This document shows positions 19,940 through 25,672 of a stretch of DNA of 25,672 nucleotides, one piece after another. The first letter of the stretch is position 1, and the number at the start of each line of letters is the position of its first letter. Under the pieces are notes generated by a model. That model saw nothing but the letters and a program-made list of their open reading frames with translations. It was not told the origin of the DNA and did not search any database. Both the position numbers and the translations under genes were made by a program. Where the stretch lies: IMG/VR virus record IMGVR_UViG_3300044858_006072, positions 1 to 25,672 of that record; one strand, written 5' to 3'. The DNA is from a virus.

Positions 19940-20482
19940 ATGAGCATCACGTTGACCGTGGGCACCAACACCTATCTTAGCCTGGCTGATGCGATCGCCT
20001 ACATGGCGGGGCGGCTGGGAGCTGCGGCGTGGGAGTCGGCGACGTCGGCGCAGCAGACGGCGGCGCTGGTGACAGCCTATCGGGCGATCAACCGGCAGCG
20101 GTACGCGGGGCAGCCGGCCACGGTGACGCAGGTGCCGGCCTTTCCGCGCTCGGGGTTGTGCGACGCGCAGCGGCGGCCGTTGACGGGCACGGTGACGCCG
20201 CAGGATATACGGGACGCCCAGTGTGAAGAGGCGCTGGCGCGGCTGACGGTGCTCTCGCAGTTGACGGAGATACAGGAGGCCAACGCGCGGCTGATCACCG
20301 GCATCAAGTCGGAGCAGATCGGCGACGCGAAAACGGAATATTTCGACCCAGCAAATCAGGCGGGGAGCACGACGACCACGCGGCCGCAGGCGGATCCACT
20401 GAACGAGCCAGGCCTGCAGAGCTCGGTGGCCATTGGGCTGCTGTCGCCCTATTTCCTACGGACGCCGACCGGGGTGCGATGA
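19940..20482 (+). CDS. Head-tail connector (DnaT-like/gp6-type adaptor)
   Basis: A 180-residue protein; GGAG at 19930-19933 fits ATG 19940. It begins ITLTVGTNTYLSLADAIAYM, has a helical centre (QQTAALVTAYRAINRQRYAG) and PQDIRDAQCEEALARL, the pattern of the helical phage adaptor family often annotated as DnaT-like. It should add to the portal after packaging. The long C-terminal part is polar. It overlaps no gene and is followed two bases later by the next start. Confidence 0.8.
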   Translation: MSITLTVGTNTYLSLADAIAYMAGRLGAAAWESATSAQQTAALVTAYRAINRQRYAGQPATVTQVPAFPRSGLCDAQRRPLTGTVTPQDIRDAQCEEALARLTVLSQLTEIQEANARLITGIKSEQIGDAKTEYFDPANQAGSTTTTRPQADPLNEPGLQSSVAIGLLSPYFLRTPTGVR

Positions 20483-20483
20483 G

Positions 20484-20849
20484 ATGGCCAGCAAATTCAC
20501 CAGGCTGATGCCGCACCAGATGATGACGGAGACTCCCAGCGAGATTGATCGCTTTGGCCATGTCATCGCCGTCGACATGGGCGCGGACGATCAGGGGGCC
20601 ACGCGGACCTATCGCTGCCGGATCCAGGGCACCACGCAGGCCTGGCGCGGGGCTGACCCGTCGGTGAGTGTCAGCGCAAAGATTTTTGTCGACGCGTCGG
20701 ATCTGCAGCTGTATGGCATCGATCCGAAAGTAGGCGACCTGGTGACGCTGTCCGACTACTGGGGCGGGCGGACGTATACCATTTTGCACACCGAGGACAA
20801 AGTAGGCCTGGATGGGGTGCGCGACCACCTGGTGGTGTGGGTGGAGTAA
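20484..20849 (+). CDS. Head closure / stopper protein
   Basis: A 121-residue protein, ATG 20484 right after the previous stop. The content is strand-rich (TYRCRIQGTTQAWRG, AKIFVDASDLQLYGI, GDLVTLSDYWGGRTYTILH), which fits the small beta-barrel head-closure proteins that cap the connector. Identification rests on size, fold pattern and place between adaptor and the gp10-like gene. Confidence 0.65.
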   Translation: MASKFTRLMPHQMMTETPSEIDRFGHVIAVDMGADDQGATRTYRCRIQGTTQAWRGADPSVSVSAKIFVDASDLQLYGIDPKVGDLVTLSDYWGGRTYTILHTEDKVGLDGVRDHLVVWVE

Positions 20850-20859
20850 GGGACAACTG

Positions 20860-21198
20860 ATGTCACTGAAGTTTGACCAGTCAAGCCTGACGGCCGGCGT
20901 TGTGGCGCTCGCAGCCCAAGTGGTGCGGGCGGGCGATGAGGCGTTAGAGGAATGGCTGGACGCCCGGGTGGTGGATGCGCAGGAGCGGGTGCCGGTGGAG
21001 ACCGGAACGCTGCACGATGCGATCTACCGCGAAGGCCACGAGATCATCGGCGACACCGACTATGCGATCTACGTGCACGAGGACCTGGAGGCGCAGCACC
21101 CGGAGGGCGAGGCCAAGTTTCTCGAACGGCCCATGCTGGAGAAGGCGGATGAGCTGCCGGCCGGGCTGGCGGTGAAGATTTCGGGAGGTGCGACGTGA
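20860..21198 (+). CDS. HK97 gp10-like tail completion protein
   Basis: A 112-residue protein from ATG 20860. The family signature is clear: VPVETGTLHDAI followed by DTDYAIYVHEDLEAQHPEGEA and KFLERPMLE. In HK97-type phages such proteins work at the head-tail junction. The last four bases overlap the next start (GTGA). Confidence 0.82.
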   Translation: MSLKFDQSSLTAGVVALAAQVVRAGDEALEEWLDARVVDAQERVPVETGTLHDAIYREGHEIIGDTDYAIYVHEDLEAQHPEGEAKFLERPMLEKADELPAGLAVKISGGAT

Positions 21199-21623
21199 TT
21201 ACCAGTCTGGCAGATGCGGTGGCGCAGGCCATTGGCACGGATATCACGCTGACGACGACGATCCGCGTGGACGTGTGCCGGCGACAGGACCCGCGGGCGA
21301 ACGCCATTGTGGTGACGCCCTTTTTCGCGCGGACCCACGAAGTGGGCGTGTATGCGGACCAGCCGATGCAGGTGGCGATTTATCACAGCGATCTGGAAGC
21401 TGCTTTTGATTTGGCGGAGCAGCTCCGCGCCGGCATTACTGATCAGTTCGGCGAGACGGACGGGCGCTTTTGCACCTGGACGATCGCGCAGGCCTGGGAG
21501 GCGGTGCACGTGCGGATTGACCCGGCGGTCTATGCCGGGACGACGCCGGCGGAGAAGAGCAATCCCGAGATGCACAAGTTAACCCTGACCCTCTACATGC
21601 TGGCGCGACGAATCGCGGACTGA
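21195..21623 (+). CDS. Tail terminator protein
   Basis: A 142-residue protein, GTG start at 21195, with GGGAGGTG at 21183-21190. It begins with a helix (LADAVAQAIG), then strands (LTTTIRVDVCRR, NAIVVTPFF, MQVAIYHSDLEAA), and LYMLARR at the end. This mix and the place between gp10-like and major tail genes fit the tail terminator that caps the tail tube. No catalytic motif. It is coupled to the previous gene by a four-base overlap. Confidence 0.72.
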   Translation: MITSLADAVAQAIGTDITLTTTIRVDVCRRQDPRANAIVVTPFFARTHEVGVYADQPMQVAIYHSDLEAAFDLAEQLRAGITDQFGETDGRFCTWTIAQAWEAVHVRIDPAVYAGTTPAEKSNPEMHKLTLTLYMLARRIAD

Positions 21624-21685
21624 TTTTTTCTGGCGCTTTCTGGCGCATGTTCCGACCAAACGACACCCTTCGAAGGAGAGAACTC

Positions 21686-22123
21686 ATGGCACAAACCAAG
21701 CGCCTCGCGCGCGGCACCCTCATCGATGTCAGTGACGGGGGCGCGACCCCCGCCTGGCTGCGGCTGGACTGGAAATCGGCGACTTATGACGAACCGCGTA
21801 CGTTCGTCGACGTGAGCAGCCAGGCTGACGCCGGCTGGGTAAGCGAGCTCGCCGCCGGCGGGCAGATCACGCTGAACGTCGAGAACACCTATCTGCTCGA
21901 TGAAGACAACGAGACCCGCGATCCGGCCCAGTTGCGGTTGGAGACGCTGGCGCGTCTGTTCGGGCCCGCCGGCGTGGGCGTGGTCCGGATCACCGAGATC
22001 AGCGGCGCTTCGGTGACGATCAACGTGAACGTCAAAGTCTCGCCCTGGTCCGGCGGTGAGAAGGACGGCGCAAAGTGGGCTGTCGAGTTGAAGAGCACCG
22101 GCACGCCGACGTTCGCGGCGTAA
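21686..22123 (+). CDS. Major tail (tube) protein
   Basis: A 145-residue protein; AAGGAGAG precedes ATG 21686. It is rich in strands (GTLIDVSDGG, ITLNVENTYLL, GVVRITEISGASVTINVNVKV) as in tail-tube proteins, with WAVELKSTGTPTF at the end. Its place before the chaperone pair and tape-measure gene is the standard tail order. It should form the stacked rings of the tail tube. A strong hairpin follows it, as after the capsid gene. Confidence 0.82.
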   Translation: MAQTKRLARGTLIDVSDGGATPAWLRLDWKSATYDEPRTFVDVSSQADAGWVSELAAGGQITLNVENTYLLDEDNETRDPAQLRLETLARLFGPAGVGVVRITEISGASVTINVNVKVSPWSGGEKDGAKWAVELKSTGTPTFAA

Positions 22124-22130
22124 ATCGTCA

Positions 22131-22187
22131 CGCCGTGGGGCGGGGTGCAGCCCAGCCCCACGGCGGTCACTTCACCCCAGGGGTGAA
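22131..22187 (+). terminator. Two hairpins after the major tail gene
   Basis: An 11-bp stem (22131-22141 with 22155-22165) is followed by a palindrome TTCACCCC-A-GGGGTGAA at 22171-22187. No T-run follows. As after the capsid gene, this probably tunes expression between a very abundant protein and those downstream. Confidence 0.6.
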
Positions 22188-22213
22188 TCGCATCGAGCTG
22201 GAGGAGGCACACA

Positions 22214-22600
22214 ATGGTTCGGTTTACTGACCGCTGGAAGCAGACCGACGCGCAGGCGCCGGTCGTTGAGTTTGAGGCCTTCGGGTTCACCTATCGCGTG
22301 CGCGCGGTTGTGCCGGCCATCGTGCCGCTGATCATCGCCGATCTGCAACGTGCGGACGCGTCAGAGCTGACGCAGATGACCCAGCAGGAGCTGATGGCCC
22401 GCGGGAATGACGTGCTGACGGCGTTTCGCAAGATCATCGACGCGGTGTGCGGCAAGGGCGCGATGGATCTGTGGCTGGAAGCCGGCGCGTCGTTGGACGA
22501 GCTGCGCGACGTGGTGTTTTACATCGCGGCCGGTTACACCGTGGTTGAGGTGCCCCAGGAGGGCGCCGACGACGGCCCTTTGCCCGCAGTGGAGGCCTGA
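22214..22600 (+). CDS. Tail assembly chaperone, short form (gpG-like)
   Basis: A 128-residue protein; GGAGGAGG lies upstream of ATG 22214. It lies between the major tail and tape-measure genes, the place of lambda gpG. It has a strand-rich start (VVEFEAFGFTYRVRAV) and helices (LTQMTQQELMARGNDVLTAF). It should coat the tape-measure protein during tail assembly. A slippery heptamer lies six codons before its stop. Confidence 0.85.
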   Translation: MVRFTDRWKQTDAQAPVVEFEAFGFTYRVRAVVPAIVPLIIADLQRADASELTQMTQQELMARGNDVLTAFRKIIDAVCGKGAMDLWLEAGASLDELRDVVFYIAAGYTVVEVPQEGADDGPLPAVEA

Positions 22601-22929
22601 CTCTCGACGAGCTGCTCGAGCACTGGACGCTGCTCGAGTGCGACTGCCTCCGCGAGTACCGGATAGACGACCTGGCTGCGTGGTGTTGGGCCCATCCGCT
22701 GGATGAGTTCATGGTGCTCGTCTCCGGACTGAAGAGCAACAGCCGATTTATGGAGTGGTGGGCACACGCCCATCCCGCGGATCCGGAGGACGCTCCGCCG
22801 TCTGCGATCTCCCGCAATGCCCCCGTGGGCTCGTTCATTCAGGCCATGGCCGCGCGCCATCCCGAGGCCTGGGCGAAAGCGCACCCACCAACACGCCCCA
22901 TAGAGGACACATCCCATGCCAGTGCATAA
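22214..22929 (+). CDS. Tail assembly chaperone, -1 frameshift form (gpGT-like)
   Basis: If ribosomes slip -1 at 22576-22582, the product joins 123 residues of the short form to 115 residues of the -1 frame, 238 in all. The second part (ARSGGLTLDELLEHWTLL, then YRIDDLAAWCWAHPL) has clear protein character but no start codon or ribosome site near its beginning. Its stop lies inside the tape-measure start region. This mirrors lambda G/GT, where the long form is made at a low, fixed ratio. Confidence 0.88.
22576..22582 (+). promoter_or_regulatory. Slippery heptamer CCCTTTG for -1 frameshifting
   Basis: In the frame of the chaperone it reads C-CCT-TTG, the X-XXY-YYZ form. After a -1 slip both tRNAs re-pair on CCC and TTT. 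It is placed 16 bases before the stop of the short form. Confidence 0.85.
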
Positions 22930-25672
22930 CGCTGGGATCGTGCGCGCCGCCGCCGAGCTGAACCTGTCGCCCTACCTGCAATCGCTGAAGCAGATGGAGA
23001 CGGGGACAGCCGCGGCGGCGCGCGCGGCATCTCGCCAGTTCGAACAGACGGGCTCCGCCGTGCGGGGAATGGCCAGCCAGTTGTCGGCCGTCAGCAATTC
23101 GTTGCTGCTGGTGGGCGGCGCGGGGCTGACGGCCAGTGGCGCCATGGTGAAGCTCGGGGGCGATCTGGAGCAGACAGCGAACGCCTACGAGGTCATGCTG
23201 GGCAGTGCCAGCCGGGCGCAAGCGCTGCTAACCGATGTGCAGCAGTTCGCGGCGGCGACGCCCTTCCGGCTGCCGGAGATCCAACGTGCGACGCGGTCGC
23301 TGCTGGCTTTTGGCATTTCCTCCGAGCAGATTATCCCGACTCTGCGCATGATCGGCGACATTGCCGCGGGCACGCAGCAGCCGATCGGTGAACTGTCGGA
23401 GATTTACGGCAATGCCGCGGTGCAAGGCCGGCTGTTCATGGAGGACATCAACCAGCTGACCGGGCGTGGGGTGCCAGTGATTCAGGCGTTGGCCACAGTG
23501 ATGGGGGTAACCGCCAACGAAGTCCGCGGACTGGTGGAGAGCGGAAAGATTGGATTTCCTGAGCTGCAGCGCGCCTTTCAGGTAATGACGGCGGAGGGCT
23601 CGCAATTTGGCGGGATGACGGAAAAGCTCGCGCAGACCACGCTGGGGCGCTGGACAACCGTGATGGACGGCATGGGCGCCACGCTGATCGGTATGAGCGC
23701 GGCGCTATTGCCGATGGCCAACCAGATTAGCGCTATGCTGACGCGGCTGACGGAAGCGGTGAATGGCATGAGCGCCGCGCAGAAGGCGGCGCTGGGACAG
23801 ACAGTGGTGTGGGGCAGCGCGTTGCTGCTGGGCGTGGGCGCGGCCATCAAAGCGGGCGAGGGGCTAGCTGTTGTCGCGGGCCTCTTCCCGGCGGTGGCAG
23901 AGGCGGCCGGCGCGGCAGGGGCGATATCGGCGGTGGCGGCCGGCCGGCTGGCTGGCGTGATCGCGACGATCAAAACTGGCGTGAGCATGACGCTGCTGTC
24001 GCCGATCGGCCTGGCCATCGGCGCGACGATCGCGGCGATTGTCGGATTGATCGGAATCCTGATGAGCACGGGGCCAGAACTCAAGTTTTTCCGCGAAGCT
24101 GCCGGCGGCGGATTGCAGGTGCTCAAGGCGGTGGCCATCTCGCTGCTGCCTAGCCTCAAGTCGTTGATGTCGTCCCTCTCTGGCGTTTTTCAGGTGGTAG
24201 GACTGTTGGCAGGCAGTCTGCTGGCAACATTGCTGCCAATCGTGGCCAAGGTTGTCCAGGCGCTAGCGTTCGTGCTGATTCCGGTGCTGCAGGGCGTGGC
24301 CTTTCTCATTCGGTTGATCGTCGGCCTGGTGACGGCACTGGGCGCATCGATGGCCGACATGCTAGGAGGGCATTTTTCCAATTTAGGCCGGCACTGGCGC
24401 GCCTTCGCGTCCGACGTGAAGGCGGGCTGGCGCGAGATGCTGTCCGAGAGCCAAAAGGGCTTGGATACGCTGGTGCTCGGGCCCAATGTCAGCACCGTGA
24501 CGCCACGCGCAGACAAGCCCGCGTCGACACCTGCACCCGCGGCCGCGGCGACAGTGGTGGTGCCGGCGCGGATCGAGCTGGTCGACATCGCCAATTTGCC
24601 GGCGATGGAGGCGCTGCTGCTGCGCCTGCAGGCGCGCGCCTCGGCGATTAGTGGGCAGTTAATCAATCTGGATCCGGAGAGCGACGAGGCCAAAAAACTC
24701 TCGGCAGAGCTGTCTACGGTCAACACGCGGATGGGAGCCATCAAGAGCCGCGTCGACGAGTTGCGCGAAGGCGTCACTCGGGCGGCGGAGGCCTCCGGAG
24801 CGATGGCGCGAGCGCTGGCGCAGGCCGGGGCGCAGATCGCCGGGCAGAGCCTGCAGGTGGGCCTGGCCCGCTTGCGGCAGAGCCTGGCGCTGGGAGACAG
24901 CGAGCGCGCGGCCGCGGCATTGGTCACGCGCCGGCAGGAGCTGCAGCTGGCTAACGTGCGCGCGATCGCGGTCGCGGAGAGCACGCGCGATCAGGCGTTG
25001 CTGGCGGCCGCCCGGGCGGTAGATCTGACCGATGGACAGCGGGGGGACAAGCTGCGGGCAATCAATGCCGCGCACGAATTGGCGGTGGTGCAGCTTAGTC
25101 GGCAACACGACCAGGCGACGGCGCTGATCGAGGCGGATGAGATCCGGCTGCAGCACGCGCAGCGCCTGCGTGACCTCGCGCGCGAGAGCAACCGGGCGAT
25201 TATTGAAAGCGGTCTGAGCTTGGTCCGGACACTGGGCGATCTGACGCGCGGCGGGCGGAAAACGGCGTTAGCCAAAGAGCTGCTGGCCGGTACCAACGGC
25301 ATTAGCGCCTTCGAACGCCAACGGCGGGAGGCCGCCATCGCCACCGACACGGCGGTCAATGCCTACCAGACCGCGCGGGAGAAATCGCGGCAGGCGCTGG
25401 AAATAGCGCACCTCGAGGAGATTTCGGCGCTGAAGCGCAACCCGGCGACCACACCGGAAGGCCTGCAGGCGGCAGAGCTGGCCCATGCGGAGGGGATGCT
25501 CCGCTATGACGAGGCGACAAAAAACGCCCTGGCAGATCAGGAAGCCGCGCGAGAGCGCAGCCTGGCTCTGATCGAGCGGCAAGAGCGTGCGGCGCGGGCC
25601 CACGTGGACGCTGAGCAAGCTGTAGCGGATCTGGCCACCAAGCGCGCGCGGAACGCGGCAGGCCTGGCGACG
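22916..25672 (+). CDS. Tape-measure protein (partial, runs off the window)
   Basis: An open frame of 919 codons from ATG 22916 to the last base; the stop lies beyond. It overlaps the chaperone fusion by 14 bases; AGAGGA lies upstream. Residues about 75-260 match the tape-measure N-terminal domain: ANAYEVMLGSASRAQAL, FAAATPFRLPEIQRATR, GNAAVQGRLFMEDINQLTGRG and FPELQRAFQVMT. Hydrophobic runs follow (TIAAIVGLIGIL; about 410-475). After about residue 560 it is long helical, Ala/Arg/Glu-rich and coiled-coil-like. It sets tail length and is probably ejected with DNA. At least 919 residues implies a tail well over 100 nm if the usual residue-to-length relation holds. Confidence 0.93.
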   Translation, partial: MPVHNAGIVRAAAELNLSPYLQSLKQMETGTAAAARAASRQFEQTGSAVRGMASQLSAVSNSLLLVGGAGLTASGAMVKLGGDLEQTANAYEVMLGSASRAQALLTDVQQFAAATPFRLPEIQRATRSLLAFGISSEQIIPTLRMIGDIAAGTQQPIGELSEIYGNAAVQGRLFMEDINQLTGRGVPVIQALATVMGVTANEVRGLVESGKIGFPELQRAFQVMTAEGSQFGGMTEKLAQTTLGRWTTVMDGMGATLIGMSAALLPMANQISAMLTRLTEAVNGMSAAQKAALGQTVVWGSALLLGVGAAIKAGEGLAVVAGLFPAVAEAAGAAGAISAVAAGRLAGVIATIKTGVSMTLLSPIGLAIGATIAAIVGLIGILMSTGPELKFFREAAGGGLQVLKAVAISLLPSLKSLMSSLSGVFQVVGLLAGSLLATLLPIVAKVVQALAFVLIPVLQGVAFLIRLIVGLVTALGASMADMLGGHFSNLGRHWRAFASDVKAGWREMLSESQKGLDTLVLGPNVSTVTPRADKPASTPAPAAAATVVVPARIELVDIANLPAMEALLLRLQARASAISGQLINLDPESDEAKKLSAELSTVNTRMGAIKSRVDELREGVTRAAEASGAMARALAQAGAQIAGQSLQVGLARLRQSLALGDSERAAAALVTRRQELQLANVRAIAVAESTRDQALLAAARAVDLTDGQRGDKLRAINAAHELAVVQLSRQHDQATALIEADEIRLQHAQRLRDLARESNRAIIESGLSLVRTLGDLTRGGRKTALAKELLAGTNGISAFERQRREAAIATDTAVNAYQTAREKSRQALEIAHLEEISALKRNPATTPEGLQAAELAHAEGMLRYDEATKNALADQEAARERSLALIERQERAARAHVDAEQAVADLATKRARNAAGLAT

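Noticed and set aside
20029-20226. Small + strand frames inside the connector and gp10-like genes (20029-20226, 20952-21152, 20975-21175)
   Set aside because: Arg/Gly/Ala-rich out-of-frame readings of well supported structural genes, without ribosome sites.

Overview
The window reads as one contiguous stretch of a temperate tailed phage (Caudoviricetes, siphovirus-like gene set) with G+C-rich DNA. Third codon positions are strongly G/C in nearly all genes. The host cannot be fixed from the sequence. The secreted D-x-x-G-x-x-R repeat protein and the general gene style remind me of Chloroflexota or similar high-G+C environmental bacteria, but that is a weak guess. Most genes are tightly packed on the + strand. 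The exceptions are the lysogeny genes (integrase, a secreted accessory protein, an ImmA-like protease and the repressor), which lie on the - strand.

Layout. (1) 1-2963, end of the late operon: the C-terminus of a tail or fibre protein, an XhlA-like membrane protein, two glycosyltransferases, an M15 L,D-type endolysin and a holin. (2) 2964-3259: an attP-like region holding the 3' half of a CAT-anticodon tRNA flanked by several repeats. (3) 3260-6730: the tyrosine integrase, a low-G+C secreted repeat protein with its own promoter, the ImmA protease and the XRE repressor, then an operator/promoter region with evenly spaced 15-bp operators. (4) 6754-12700, the rightward early operon: a Cro-like protein, small zinc-ribbon-like proteins, an excisionase-like HTH protein, a set of apparently paralogous small proteins, a replisome organiser and a DnaC/IstB-type helicase loader. 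Three copies of a 32-bp A+T-rich element sit before start codons here. (5) 12703-12769: a near-consensus promoter whose start site falls inside a strong terminator hairpin, at the early/late boundary. (6) 12831-25672, late genes: three small proteins, small and large terminase, portal, minor head protein, scaffold, major capsid protein, four connector/closure/tail-completion proteins, major tail protein, tail-assembly chaperone with a -1 frameshift extension, and an incomplete tape-measure protein of at least 919 residues.

Lysis genes and integrase lie on either side of a single att region. In an integrated prophage they would be at opposite ends. The sequence therefore looks like the excised, circular or virion form. 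The rest of the tail module, from the end of the tape measure to the protein cut at base 1, would close the circle.

Expected logic: the repressor binds TTGAA-N5-TTCAA sites to shut the rightward promoter and tune its own, and ImmA relieves it. The early operon makes replication proteins. The promoter/terminator at 12703-12769 stops early read-through and starts late transcription through packaging, head, tail, cell-surface modification and lysis. The most unusual parts are the early paralogous protein set, the 32-bp leader elements, the promoter-in-terminator switch and the glycosyltransferase pair in the lysis block.
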